Source: Rutidosis leptorrhynchoides
Taxonomy: Eukaryota; Streptophyta; Magnoliopsida; Asterales; Asteraceae
Length of the DNA: 64,000 bases
Direction of reading: 5' to 3'
Assembly (NCBI RefSeq): GCF_046630445.1
Contig: NC_092333.1
Location: 719,254,001 to 719,318,000 of the forward strand
Shown piece after piece: positions 1 to 14,332 of the stretch (the first letter of the stretch is position 1; every line of letters starts with the position of its first letter). The notes beneath the pieces were generated by a model. The model was not told the origin of the DNA. It searched no databases and was given only the letters and a program-made list of their open reading frames with translations. A program made the position numbers and the translations under genes.

Positions 1-1260
<1,260 letters not shown>

Positions 1261-4200
1261 TGTAACACCCAGTCAAATCCCTTTAACGGAATGTTAACTC
1301 TGGTCCAAGTGCTTGGCTTGACTTCTACATAACAGCAATATTCTACAGCGGAAGCAATTAATACCTGAGAATAAAACACGCAAAACGGGTCAACGATAAT
1401 GTTGAGTGAATCTACAGGTTTTAGGTAAACAATACAGTATGTTTAAGAAATAACATTTCGAAAACGTTTACTAGTAAAAGACGACCAAAGTTTAATGTTA
1501 AAGTTTTTAGACAACACTATTTCTCGTTTCAAAAGTTTGTTGACACTACCATGTCAAATTTCAATCATTTGTAGATAACACCCTGTCAAGTTTTATCTCT
1601 TTTGCTCATAAACCACAGTTTAAATATCGTTGTATAGTATCTAAAAAACAGTTATCAGAAAAATAGTTTAGTTTCATTGACCACGAGATTCTATCGCTTG
1701 CATAAACCGAGCACCTGAATACTAGCAAAGACCCGAGTATATCCACTATACCCACCTTACCTCGTAAAATGTTATACATTGTTCAAATGTATTAAATGTT
1801 CAAAGTAAATGCACCACTGCTTTTATAGTGGCTGAGGTTGTCAACCTAACGGATCCGTCCATCTAAATTGTGCTTACCAATGGTATTAAAAGTATTCAAG
1901 CTAGAGGCTTTTTGAACAAACTCATTATGCATATGTGTAGTACTCATGTCAATATAAAGCATTTGAAAATGTAAATATAACAGCGTGTATTCTCATCCCT
2001 GAAAACATGTAAAAAAATCGGGACTGTAGACTCACCTTTGAATAAGCTCGGAATGAAAGACAAATGACTTGTACGGTTTAGACCCGAGTAGTGTAACCTA
2101 AGTATACGTATGTAGGTTGGTCAATATATGTATCTTATATAAGTGTGGTTTCATAGTGTACATTGTCTTATTGCTCGACTCGACGCGATTTAAAGTAAAA
2201 GTCAACTATATCATGCAAGTCAAACAAAGTCAACCGAAAGTCAAACCGAAAGTCAAACTTGGTCAATGTAGTCAACTAAAGTCAACAACAGTAGGTTCAT
2301 GTCAAATATTGGTCAACATGTCAAAACTAAGTCATACAATACATTTTAGGTCACGAATAATCATTTTCACAATTTCAGTTTATCGTCATGCACCAAATTT
2401 ACGAACACGTAGCACACTTAGCACAATATCTCATAGTACAAAATTCAAGTAAATATGAAAAACTCCAGATCATAACTAGACTCAAAATAGATTCCAAAAA
2501 GTCCAGCCAGGGACTCATGCGACAATTAAAAGTCAGAAATCAGAAGGAATACATTTGGGGTTTGCCAGGTCAGTTTCTGACCGCGCACTGATTTCATTTC
2601 GGCTATAACCGGAGTTAGAAACATGAAATTGATACAAGACCAGTGGTCATAGTTCAAGGACAAATCAAAGTAACAAATATCAAAAATCTAGCCACTTTTG
2701 TTTAGCCAATTTGTACAGTTTATTCGTGCAAGTTGATCATTCAGTTTTCAGTTCAAATCAGAATTCACATAAAGTATGGCTCTATTGTGCCCAATGCACA
2801 AGGTATCAGAGATTGACATAAACTAACAATAAGTCACATATCATATTAAGTTTCATTTTCCAGAAGCATACATTCTCAATCAATATACAAAATTCACAAA
2901 GTACAAAACCGTTTTCAATTTACAGATTCGATTCCCATTTCATTAGTCACATTCGCATACGATTATCCGAAGATCTAGATACAATTGGCCTATAATATCT
3001 ACATGAAAGATGAAGTACGTTTTGTCTATTTTTCAAATATGCAAAGCTTCAATCACAAAAGTTAACACATTTTATCATACAAGGTTATTTTCATGCAAGT
3101 GCTGTATAAAACTTCATTTACACTAATTCTAGCATATCTCGGGCTATACATAAGCAAACGACATGATATCCTAGTCTAACTTGAGTGTTTTTAAATTATC
3201 TTTCCAGTGGTATAAGTCCCACATGCCAATTCGTTGTCTATCAATACCAGATTTCTGATCAAGCAACAATAACACAACGATAATTCAAATCGACATAACT
3301 TAATCATACGGAAACAAAATCAAGCGAATCCAAAGCCTAAACTCAATAGTTTTTCGCAAGGAATCTGATTATAACATAATAATTAACATTTGAAAAACTT
3401 AAAATCACTGATCATGCAATAACAAATTCATTTTTAAACCCTAGCGCATCAAACAATCAAAATAACGATTACAATTAACACGTACGCGTATAAACTTGAG
3501 CAATTGACAACATAACTATGAAACTTTATAAAAATCAGATTTTTAAGAATTAGGGTTCATGCAATTATACCTTTGATCACCAAATTGTTTATACCAATGG
3601 ATAGAGAACGAGGAGCTGAACGCGATTCGTGTATAACACTTTTGCTAATTTTGAAAGATGAAGGTATGGTGGTGATGATGATGGTCGACGTGAATGGGGA
3701 GGGAGAGGGGATCGACTGGTTCAGTTTTTGTATGAGAGTTTATCCCTAATTTTTGTTAACATTCTAATTTATACTAACCCTAGTTCTCCTAAATTGCACA
3801 TAAGCCCCTAAACTTATCAAAAATTAAAATATAAGGGGGTGAGGGGGAGGGGTCAGCCGAATGGGGCCACCATGGGTTCCCGGGCTCTCGTTTTGTAATC
3901 CAGTGTATTCATGGTCCGTTTTAAGTGTCGTTTTGTCGTACCGAAGGCCCGGAACGCTAATCCGATCGTTAAACGCAACCAATCGCTTAATTTATTAAAA
4001 ACCCAATAAATTAAATATTTTTAAAAGTTAATAATTAATAAAATTAATTATTAAAATAAACCCGAGTGTTTCGTTGCTCAAAAAGCTTTTATCAAAATCG
4101 TATCGTTTTTATCGTATTTCATTACCCGAAATATTTATTTGAATTAATATCAACCCATATCAATTATTGAAACCCTCCAAAGGTCAAGTACGCATTTAAT

Positions 4201-4288
4201 ACATGTAAACACATAAAAGTTAAATAATCGCCGTTAAATAAACTAACGGAAGGTTAACGAAAGTAACGAAAAAATCAGGGTGGTTACA
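1261..4288 (-). repeat. 3' LTR of the nested minus-strand chromovirus
   Basis: It begins TGTAACACCC and ends GGTTACA on the plus strand, so on its own strand it runs from TGTAACC to GTTACA. It is 3028 bp long and matches 9241-11137 plus 13438-13492. A TATA-like motif on the minus strand lies at 3826-3836. Just upstream of it, at about 3841-3895, is a GC-rich stretch containing CCATGG and CCCGGG. There are no genes; two short reading frames in it (2117-2591) are not conserved as protein in the sister LTR. Confidence 0.9.
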
Positions 4289-4325
4289 TTACCCACCTGT
4301 TATTGAAAACTTCGTCCCGAAATTT
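4289..4325 (-). other. Polypurine tract and adjacent hairpin (3' end of internal region)
   Basis: On the minus strand a purine-rich stretch (AGGTGGGTAAT) abuts the 3' LTR. An inverted repeat AAATTTCG-GGA-CGAAGTTT (4307-4325) sits just before it. The same hairpin occurs at the same place in two other elements of this window (17994-18012 and 54402-54420). The PPT primes plus-strand DNA synthesis; a role for the hairpin is not known to me. Confidence 0.75.
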
Positions 4326-4384
4326 TAGTGAACGTCCGCTGAAGTAGTTTCCTCGGAAAACAGTTGTGGATACTTCAGTCTCAT

Positions 4385-7300
4385 CTAATCTTCACGCTCC
4401 CACGTGAACTCTGGTCCTCTCCTCGCGTTCCACTGAACTTTAACGATAGGAATTCTGCTTTGCTTCAATTGCTTGACCTCACGACCCAAGATTTCAACAG
4501 GTTCCTCAATAAAATGAAGTTTGTCATTGATACATAGTTCCTCTAAAGGAATAAATAAATTATCATCGGCTAGGCACTTCTTTAGATTGGATACATGGAA
4601 AACGTCATGAATACCGCTGAGTACTTGTGGTAGTTCCAATCTGTAAGCTACTGGTCCAACTCTTTCACTTATCTCAAATGGTCCAACATATCTAGGACTC
4701 AGTTTACTTCGTTTCCCAAATCGTACAACACCCTTCCAAGGTGATACTTTAAGCATAACTTTGTCTCCAACTTGGAACTCTATGTCCTTCCGTCTAACAT
4801 CGACGTAACTCTTTTGACGACTTCGAGCCTTTCTCAGTCGTTCCTGAATCTGTAGAACCTTCTCAGTTGTCTCCTGAATAATCTCAGGACCCGTCAACTG
4901 ACTATCTCCCAACTCGCTCCAACAAACGGGAGATCTACACTTCCTTCCGTATAATGCCTCGAAAGGTGCAGCTTTAATACTCGCATGGTAGCTGTTATTG
5001 TATGAGAACTCAGCTAGTGGTAAATAATTATCCCATCCGTTTCCGAAATCAATGACACACGCTCTCAACATGTCCTCAAAAGTCTGAATAGTTCGTTCGC
5101 TCTGGCCATCCGTCTGGGGTGATATGCTGTACTCATATCTAAACAAGTCCCCATTGCTTTCTGCAATGATTGTCAAAACCTGGAAGTAAATCTGCTGTCG
5201 CGGTCGGATATAATGGATATAGGAACTCCATGCCTAGAGACGACTTCCTTAATGTAGATCTGAGCCAACTTCTCCATTTTATCAGTTTCCCTTATCGGTA
5301 AGAAGTACGCGGACTTAGTGAGACGATCCACGATAACCCAAATAGTATCGTGACCTCCTGCCATTCTCGACAGTTTCGTAATGAAGTCCATGGAAATTCC
5401 TTCCCACTTCCACTGGGGAATCTCTGGTTGAATTAATAATCCTGATGGCTTATGATGCTCAGCCTTGACTTTAGCGCAAGTCAAGTACTTCCCGACATAA
5501 GTAGCAATGCCAGCTTTCAAATTCGACCACCAATAAAATGCCTTCAAATCTTGGTACATCTTATCTGATCCCGGATGTATTGAGTATCTCGACTTGTGTG
5601 CTTCCTCCAACACTAGTTCTCTCAATCCACCAAACTTTGGTACCCAAATTCGGTTAGCAAAGTACCGTGTTCCGTCCTCCTTGATGTCAAACTTCTTATC
5701 CATCCCTTTGAGAAATTCAACATCAACATTCTCCTGTTTCATGGCTTCTTGTTGTGCTTCGCGAATTTGTGATGTGAGATTCGTACGAACAACTATGTTA
5801 AGCGCTTTAACCCTAAGAGGTTTCTCTCGCTCCTTTCTGCTCAAGGCATCTGCCACAAGATTCGCCTTGCCCAGATGATATTGAAGTTCGCAGTTATAAT
5901 CGTTAAGTAGTTCCATCCAACGTCACTGTCTCATGTTGAGATGCTTCTAATCGAATATGCGCTGTAAACTCTTATGGTCAGTAAACATAGTGAACTTGGT
6001 TCCAAACATGTAGTGTCTCCACATTTTAAGTGCAAAGACAACTGCTCCTAACTCAAGGTCATGTGTAGTGTAGTTCTGCTCGTGAATCTTTAACTGACGC
6101 GATCCATAAGCAATAACCTTATTTTGTTGCATAAGCACGCAACCCATTCCTTGAGGTGAGGCATCACAATAAACAACAAAATCTTCACTTCCCTTGGGTA
6201 GAGACAATACTGGTGCAGTTGTTAACTTCTCCTTCAACAACTGAAATGCAGTCTCTTGTGGTTCTGACCTCTCAAACTTCTTGCCCTTATGAGTCAACGC
6301 GGTTAATGGTCGGACAATCTTAGAGAATCCTTCAATGAATCTCCAGTAGTAACCAGCTAGACCCAAAAGTTGCCTAATCTGCGTTGGCGTCTTTGGAGTT
6401 TCCCAATTCTTAACCGACTCAATCTTTGCTGGATCGACCTGTATTCCATTGGCCCCCACAACATGGCCAAGAAATTGTACTTCTGGTAACCAAAAGTCAC
6501 ACTTGGAGAACTTTGTATACCACTTCTCTTCTCTAAGCATAGTCAGTATCGAACGTAGACGCTGCTCGTGCTCTTCTCTGTTCTTGGAGTACACCAATAT
6601 ATCATCAATGAATACAATGATGAATTTATCTAGGTATGGCTTACACACACGGTTCATGAGGTCCATGAACACTGCTGGTGCGTTCGTCAAACCAAACGAC
6701 ATCACTGTAAACTCATAATGCCCATAACGTGTTCTAAACGCTGTCTTCGGGACGTCAGCTTCTTTGACTCTCAATTGGTGATACCCGAATCTCAAATCAA
6801 TCTTTGAATAACAACTAGATCTTGTAGCTGATCAAGTAAGTCATCAATCCTCAGTAGCAGATACCGATTCTTGATTGTTAACTTGTTCAATTCTCTGTAG
6901 TCGATACACAATCTCATCGACCCATCCTTCTTCTTAACAAACAATACTGGAGCTCCAACTTGGGAATTCGTGGTTATGTAACACACCTTCTAGTACATGT
7001 CATAATTTAGGGCATTACAACCCTCATGTTCTTCACTATGGGAAGCTCTTGTAGTTCTAAAGGTGCAAATGTGTATATTGTACGCGTAACGGGTGCAGCT
7101 GTTGGCACCAAATCAATCCAAAATTCGACTTCACAGTGGGGTGGACGTGTAACCTAAGGACAATCTCTAATTATTGGGAAATATTCGGGTCTCTTAAATG
7201 TCGGCTCATCTTTACTCACATGTGCCAGAATTGCGAGACATTCTCATCTCCTGTACTTCTGGACCTTCGAGTAATTAATGTAACATGACGATGTACTGAT

Positions 7301-7445
7301 CTCTTCCTCGTACACTATTATTGTCAGTGAAAGAAATTCGAATAGTCTTCTGGCTGTAGCTGCCTCGGTTGTATCGTCAGATAACCAGTTTGTTTCAACC
7401 ACTAAGTTAAAACTTCCCAGTTTAATAGTTTTATAGAGTACACGT
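4385..7445 (-). pseudogene. pol remnant: protease C-terminus, RT, RNase H, integrase
   Basis: Read on the minus strand, this is a broken Ty3/gypsy polyprotein. From 7445 to about 7150 there are degenerate matches to the end of the protease and its linker (a GSFNLVV-type stretch and ILAHVS). RT follows from about 7150 to 6300, with the [16 protein letters not shown] and FIDDILVYS motifs, then RNase H (VYCDAS, TDHKSL) to about 5850. Integrase follows with an HHCC-like zinc finger, catalytic-core motifs, a GPF/Y module and a chromodomain-like tail ending near 4385. At least two frameshifts (near 6795 and 5176) and two nonsense codons (in 5917-5946) break it, so it cannot make a full product. Compared with the intact 1474-residue homologue at 49966, the gag part is missing and the rest is colinear. 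Confidence 0.9.
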
Positions 7446-8934
7446 TGTCTAAGGAAGGTACAGGTTTATAAACGTCGTGATCAGTTTCTCTAGCGTTAAA
7501 GCTTTTCTCAGCACCAGTGTTGACAGCATACATAAACATTATGGTTGATGAGCAAGAACGTGGTGATTTTCATGGAAAACGAAAATGAACAAGGTGTAAT
7601 GGTAACTCAAACAAAATCTGATATTTAATCGAAAAGGGTTGGTATAAACTCCCAGACGGGTGTGCCTCGCAGGAACAGATGAAGTGTAGTTCGTGTCGAT
7701 GTGTTCAAAGTTGGTTGGTAATGTTTGTGGGTATAATGAAAATGATTGTCGCTTTAGAATAGTATTTTGGAAAAAAATGATGAGGGATATGGTAACGGGT
7801 AGTATTACTAGTAGCAATGAGTGGTGGCGTTAGCTATAAGTAGCGATGGGTTGTGATAAGCAGTGATGATAGTAGTGACGTATAAGTTGTTATATAGCAG
7901 GCTCACATCATAAGTATATGCACATGTACTCTAATGCACCCAATAAGGCATAATGGTCTTCAGTCGGTAGGCTCGTGTTGGAAAAAAAAATCATGGACGG
8001 CGGATGGCTGAATGACAGGTAAGTTGGTAATCGAGTGGACAATATCTACTACGTATCGTGTGGGTGGTTATCAGGAATTCCTCTTCTAAAGACGTATAAA
8101 AAATGAGTTGTGATGCACATTAGCGAGTAGTAAAACGCGGAGGTGTTGCTAGTGTCGAGTATTACTTAGTAGTGGTAAGCAGTAATGAGTAGTATTGAGT
8201 AGTAGTAAGTAGCAAAGAGTAGCAGTTAAGTAGTATTTAGTATCGACAAGCAGTGAGAAGTAGTGTTCAGTCGTAACTAGCAGTCAGAGGCAGCGTGGAG
8301 TAGTAGTTAGCAGCAATAAACAGTACTGAGTAGTGGTATGAGATGACGAGTATGTTTAAGTAGTGTCTTTGTAGTAACGGGTGGTGATCGGTGGTGGCAG
8401 GAAGTGTCGAGCGGTGAGGAGTGGTGTCATGCTTACAAGTTACTTATAAGTTATAATAACAATTAGTTTGCACAGTGCAAGTCTCTACTCATATTTAAGG
8501 TTATACAGTTTGTGTTTACAACGGTGTTTCTCCAAGTAACCTACTTGACTCGCTCCCAATTCCTTATTTGGCGATGTCAGAACTTCTATATGAGTCACCG
8601 TAATGTAATCCCGGTCATTACATTACGCTATCTCACATATCCATTCGACATCACTCCATAAGTTCAAGATAACGTAGTCAACTTAATTTAGTTAAATCTG
8701 GTTCCCTGTGTACGTATGTGTTTCGTGATATAGTACATTTAGTCCAAGTCCATGTTGTATGGTATAAGACATATATGTATGTGGTGTAATGTGTAGCCCT
8801 ACATGTAACATTGTGAAGGAAATAGTGCAGGTATGGTGTATAAAAGTCATCCAAGACACACAGCTATAGACTAGACTTCACTAATGCGCCCTACGGTTAG
8901 ACACACTAGTGTATCCTAGTTCCCTATAGCCAAA
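7446..8934 (-). other. Eroded interior of the nested chromovirus, no coding signal
   Basis: This is where gag and the 5' leader should lie, but I recognise no gag domain or zinc knuckle in any frame. From about 8110 to 8420 the sequence is a degenerate array built on AGTAGT/GTAGTA units. The rest is unassigned AT-rich DNA. Confidence 0.5.
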
Positions 8935-9238
8935 GCTCTGATACCAAATGTAATAACATTACATTTGGGGTAGAAACCCACCCAGTGCCTTTCCTGCGAA
9001 CAGGATGACCACTGAGCGTACCTCAGACACTGATTTTACAGCCCGCATCTCTGCCAAGCCGGCCAACCCTTAACTGCAAGGGATCGTAAGGGGTAAGAGC
9101 CAATGCTTCATCACAGGTTACACTGTGAGAACCCCCTCTACGATTAACCCACCCAAAATCGTTGCCGTTAACCGAAACCGAATCCTTGGAACGTTAACCG
9201 GTCATGCTTTGGATGCAGTTAAATCAGCTCTGATACCA
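8935..9238 (-). other. Primer-binding site (9227-9238) and a duplicate copy (8935-8946)
   Basis: GCTCTGATACCA on the plus strand is TGGTATCAGAGC on the element's strand, complementary to the 3' end of plant initiator methionine tRNA. The copy at 9227-9238 lies two bases from the LTR edge at 9241 and is the expected primer site. A second exact 12-base copy, also followed by AATGTAA, lies 292 bp further inside. The intervening stretch is unassigned. Confidence 0.8.
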
Positions 9239-9240
9239 AA

Positions 9241-12200
9241 TGTAACACCCCGTCAAATCCCTTTAACGGAATGTTAACTCTGGTCCCAGTGCTTGGCTTG
9301 ACTTCTACGTAACAGCAATATTCTACAGCGGAAGCAATTAATACCTGAGAATAAAACACGCAAAATGGGTCAACGATAATGTTGAGTGAATCTACAGGTT
9401 TTAGGTAAACAATACAGTATGTTTAAGAAATAACATTTCGAAAACGTTTACTAGTGAAAGACCACCAAAGTTTAATGTTAAAGTTTTTAGACAACACTGT
9501 TTCTCGTTTCAAAAGTTTGTTGACACTACCATGTCAAATTTCAATCATTTGTAGATAACACCCTGTCAAGTTTTATCTCTTTTGCTCATAAACCACAGTT
9601 TAAATATCGTTGTATAGTATCTGAAAAACAGTTATCAGAAAAATAGTTTAGTTTCATTGACCACGAGATTCTATCGCTTGCATAAACCGAGCACCTGAAT
9701 ACTAGCAAAGACCTGAGTATATCCACTATACCCACCTTACCTCGTAAAATGTTATACATTGTTCAGATGTATTAAATGTTCAAAGTAAATGCACCACTGC
9801 TTTTATAGTGGCTGAGGTTGTCAACCTAACGGATCCGTCCATCTAAATTGTGCTTACCAATGGTATTAAAAGTATTTAAGCTAGAGGCTTTTTGAACAAA
9901 CTCATTATGCATATGTGTAGTACTCATGTCAATATAAAGCATTTGAAAATGTAAATATAACAGCGTGTATTCTCATCCCTGAAAACATGTAAAAAAAGCG
10001 GGACTGTAGACTCACCTTTGAATAAGCTCGGAATGAAAGACAAATGACTTGTACGGTTTAGACCCAAGTAGTGTAACCTAAGTATACGTATGTAGGTTGA
10101 TCAATATATGTATCTTATATAAGTGTGGTTTCATAGTGTACGTTGTCTTATTGCTCGACTCGACGCGATTTAAAGTAAAAGTCAACTATACCATGCAAGT
10201 CAAACAAAGTCAACCGAAGTCAAACCAAAAGTCAAACTTGGTCAATGTAGTCAACTAAAGTCAACAACAGTAGGTTCATGTCAAATATTGGTCAACATGT
10301 CAAAACTAAGTCATACAATACGTTTTAGGTCACGAATAATCATTTTCACAATTTCAGTTTATCGTCATGCACCAAATTTACGAACACGTAGCACACTTAG
10401 CACAATATCTCATAGTACAAAATTCAAGTATATATGAAAAACTCCAGATCATAACTAGACTCAAAATCGATTCCAAAAAGTCCGGACAGGGACTCATACG
10501 ACAACTAAAAGTCAGGAATCAGAAGGAATACATTTGGGGTTTGCCAGGTCAGTTTCAGACCGCGCACTGATTTCATTTCGGCTATAACCGGAGTTAGAAA
10601 CATGCAATTGATACAAGACCAGTGGCCATAGTTCAAGGACAAATCAAAGTAACACATACCAAAAATCTAGCCACTTTTGTTTAGCCAATTTGTACAGTTT
10701 ATTCGTGCAAGTTGATCATTCAGTTTTCAGTTCAAATCCGAATTCACATAAAGTATGGCTCTATTGTGCCCAATGCACAAGGTTTCAGAGATTGACATAA
10801 ACTAACAATAAGTCAAATATCTGTTAAGTTTCATTTTCTAGAAGCATACATTCTCAATCAATATACAAAATTCACAAAGTACAAAACCGTGTTCAATTTA
10901 CAGATTCGATTTCCATTTCATTAGTCACATTCGCATACGATTATCCAAAGATCTAGATACAATTGGCCTATGATATCTACATGAAAGATGAAGTACTTTT
11001 TGTCTAATTTTCAAATATGTAAAGCTTCAATCACAGAAGTTAACACATTTTATCATACAAGGTTATTTTCATGCAAGTGTTGTATAAAACTTCATTTACA
11101 CTAATTCTAGCATATCTCAGGCTATACATAAGCAAACTGTAACATCCCGCCTTTTTTCGTTTACTTTTCCGTTTAACTATTTAAATTCCGTTATATGATT
11201 ATGACATCCCTCGTTAATACGCGTTTTAAAAATATCTCGTTTAGGTAATTCACGCACCCGCAACCGAAATCGAGGGACTAGTTTCGCCAAAGTGCCAAAG
11301 AGGTGACTAGCATTTGACTAGTCAACCCACCTCTTTCTTTTCCATTTCATTTTCCTTTTCTTTCTATACTTTCCATTTTTCTCTCAAATCTTCAAACAAA
11401 GAATCATCATCTAAATCCAAGCTAGCGGGTGTCTTGCAAAACAAATTACATATTTGGAATCCTTGCAACTTCCTCTTCGATTCCATACCGACTTCATTAC
11501 ATTTGGGTAACTTTTTAAAATCACTAGATTTGGTGTTCTTGATGTTTTTAACTTATAAAGTTGTTAATTAGTGTCTATGGCTCAAGTCTAACATGAATAT
11601 ATGATTCATATGTTCGATTTTGTTATTTGAAGTAACTAGCATGAACATAAACTTTGGTGTGTTTGATTTGGTGATTTGGTTGATTGAATGATGTTAAATG
11701 CCATAAATGCATGTATTAAATGTGTTCCTAACATCACTAGCTTCAATTTCATGTGTAGGTTGCTTGAGAAAACTCCATAAACTTGATTAGTGATTTTGGT
11801 GAATTTGGGTTAGGGTTTGATAAGCTTGAAATGAATATTTGATGCATTGAATGCCATGAATTATTGTTAGTAAGTAGTTAGTTGTATTGTATGCTCGATT
11901 ACCTACAAAACGGCATGTTGTATGTATGCATTAAATGCCCGAATCTTAAATGTGCACTTATCAAATTTGAGTATTAAATGTGTGCATTAATTGATCATTT
12001 ACTTTGGGAAGCCGATTGTTACAAATAATGTTTTTGGTTTGGAGAAATGTATTTAGTTGTGCTCTTTGTCAAATTACCTTTCTAACGATATAAAATACGA
12101 GTTCTAAGTATTAGCGGTTTGCGAGTTATGCTTGAAAGTGTTTTGAATTGAGACTTGGACATTTGAGACTGACCAGGTACCAGCTCCCGTGTATTGTCGC

Positions 12201-13492
12201 GGCGCGGCAATCCTGGGTCGCAGCGCGGCCTAAGCCGTGTTCAGGTTCTGACCTACATGTCAATTATATGAAAAATGTTTGGCACCCTATGGACCTCCGA
12301 TTCACATGAGACTTGTTCTAACATGTTTATATATGAATAAAAACCTCGGAAAAATAGTTCAGGACCCGACCCGAACGTGTTGACTTTTTCATTGACTTTG
12401 ACCGACCAAAGTTTGACTTTTTGTCAAACTTAACCAAATGATTATGAAACCTTCCTAACTTGTTTCTATACTTGTATCTTGCATGAAACTTGACAATTTG
12501 ATTCACATGCTACATAATCGAGTCGTAACGAGCCATAGGACTAATTGAACATCTTTGACCTATCGTGTTTACCGTTATTGATACGACCTATTTGTTTAGG
12601 TCAATACTAGCATTATCCTTCGCACACGTTACTTTGTGAAGTACTTTTCATACGTGCACTCAAGGTGAGATCATAGTCCCATCTTTCGAACAACTTTTAT
12701 GCTTTAAACTATGGGATGAGAAACATACGTATCATACTTTTACACTTTGAACACAAGTACGAAAACGAACATTCCACGTAGGGTTTGAACGAAAATCCTC
12801 AATTCAATTATCATTAGTTACACTTGCAGGGTGTAAACGTGAACTTATATTATGTGATCACATGAGCTTGACGAGCCTCATTCGGACGGTTCGCTACCGT
12901 TAGAGGATGAAATATATTTTCGGGTCTAGTGTATGTTCTAACACTACGCAAAAGGGTGCAAAACAGTTAAGTTTGATAATTGGGTGCCCGTGAAACAAAT
13001 AACAACTTTGGAATGCAAATGATTTAGATAATCATATTATATTAAATCTTGTGGTTCAAATGCAACGTTTACTAAAACACCTATGATTTCACCAACGTTT
13101 TCGTTGACAGTTTTCTATATGTTTTCTCAGGTCCTTGAACGCTACTTGATACATGCTTCCGCACTCTTTTTGATACTTGCTTGGATGTCGAGTATACATG
13201 CATAGTTGGAGCGTCTTTTGACTACTTTAAATTGTGTCGCATAGGTTTCATTTGTACGTTAAACATTGTAATGTAACTAGTCTTTTGAACTACATTTGTA
13301 AACTTGAAACATCCTTTTACTTATGAAATGAATGCGACATATTTTGGTCAAACGTCATGTTAAAGACTTATGACCACGCAACGGGACCTAAGTAGTCGGC
13401 GCCGTCAAACATGATTTGGTCGGGTCGCTACACAAGCGACATGATATCCTAGTCTAACTTGAGTGTTTTTAAATTATCTTTCCAGTGGTATA
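9241..13492 (-). repeat. 5' LTR fragment of the nested chromovirus (interrupted)
   Basis: 9241-11137 and 13438-13492 match 1261-3218 of the sister LTR. The solo LTR at 11138-13432 splits the two parts. After 13492 the match stops and the sequence becomes that of the outer element's LTR, so about 1.07 kb of this LTR is deleted. Confidence 0.85.
11138..13432 (+). mobile_element. Solo LTR, 2.3 kb, TGTAACATCCCG family
   Basis: It runs from TGTAACATCC to GGTCGCTACA and interrupts a site whose empty version is seen at about 3158-3170. The flanking 5-mers are CAAAC (11133-11137) and CAAGC (13433-13437), a target duplication with one change. There is no internal region or second LTR, so this is a solo LTR left by LTR-LTR recombination. 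It contains a CT-rich stretch (11320-11400) whose short open frame is not a gene, and a GC-rich phrase (about 12183-12237). Confidence 0.85.
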
Positions 13493-13901
13493 AATTATCG
13501 AGAGAATGATTTTATACACAGGTTATGTGTATGTTATTTTTGTGCACAAGATATGTGTACGGTTACTATGATTTATGAAAATGGTTTCGTACACGAGAAA
13601 GATGTACTGTATTTAAAAGATATAGCATGTACATTACATGTGGGTATAGGATTCGGGCCCATTTGTACCATGCAGGATTTAAATTTTGTGGTCTATCAAA
13701 ATGATGAATTTTATTGTTTTAAGATAAACCTATGAACTCACCAACCTTTTGGTTGACACTTGAAAGCATGTTTATTCTCAGGTATGAAAGAAATCTTCCG
13801 CTGTGCATTTGCTCATTTTAAGGACATTACTTGGAGTCGATCATCGCTCTGGGATCAAATGTTGATGACTTCGTTCAGATGGATTAGGACGGGTCACTAC
13901 A
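13493..13901 (+). repeat. 5' LTR, right end, of the outer element
   Basis: It matches 20579-20984 of the 3' LTR with few substitutions and ends GGGTCACTACA right before the primer site. The middle of this LTR, corresponding to about 19290-20578, is missing here. The short frame at 13463-13735 is also found in the 3' LTR and is not a gene. Confidence 0.85.
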
Positions 13902-13903
13902 GG

Positions 13904-13915
13904 TGGTATCAGAGC
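13904..13915 (+). other. Primer-binding site (initiator Met tRNA type)
   Basis: TGGTATCAGAGC begins two bases after the LTR end. The following GGTGGTCTTAGCGAACCAGG is shared with the intact element at 48950, which supports a common ancestry of the two leaders. Confidence 0.9.
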
Positions 13916-14332
13916 GGTGGTCTTAGCGAACCAGGTCTTGCATTAGCGTGTCTAACTTATAGCTGTTTAGATGCATTAGTGAGTCTGGACTTCGACCGTG
14001 TCTGCATGTCAAAATTTTTGCTTATCATTTCGTGTCGAAAATTACCTGCTTATCATTCTTAGAGAATCATTTGCTTATCATCCTTAGTCTAGACACATCT
14101 TATTGCATTGATTGCATGATTAGTGTATAGACAAAATTCATATCTTAGCATATCTGCTAATTCATATCTTAGCGTATCTGTTATTGTTACCTTTGCCTGA
14201 CAGCTTTCGTAGATTCCTCCGTAACTTATGGGATTTTAGTATTATATATGCATATGTAAATTATGTATTGCAGGGTACTAATCTACATCCTATTCTATTT
14301 CTTATCGAAAATCCTTCATTTGATTGTACGAG

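Larger units (their letters stand above)
1261..13492 (-). mobile_element. Nested Tekay/Del-like chromovirus, degenerate, minus orientation
   Basis: On the minus strand the order is 5' LTR (fragment 13492-9241), primer site at 9238-9227, eroded interior, protease-RT-RNase H-integrase remnants (about 7445-4385), PPT hairpin, and 3' LTR (4288-1261). The two LTRs differ by roughly one to two percent in the stretches I compared, so the insertion is moderately old. The 5' LTR has lost its outer kilobase and is joined directly to the outer element's LTR at about 13492, so no target duplication remains. Gag is not recognisable. The clade call rests on the long LTRs and the GPY/F plus chromodomain-like integrase tail. 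Confidence 0.85.

Noticed and set aside
11314-11571. 85-codon frame rich in Ser/Phe
   Set aside because: It starts in a CT-rich leader segment of a solo LTR and has no conserved features.
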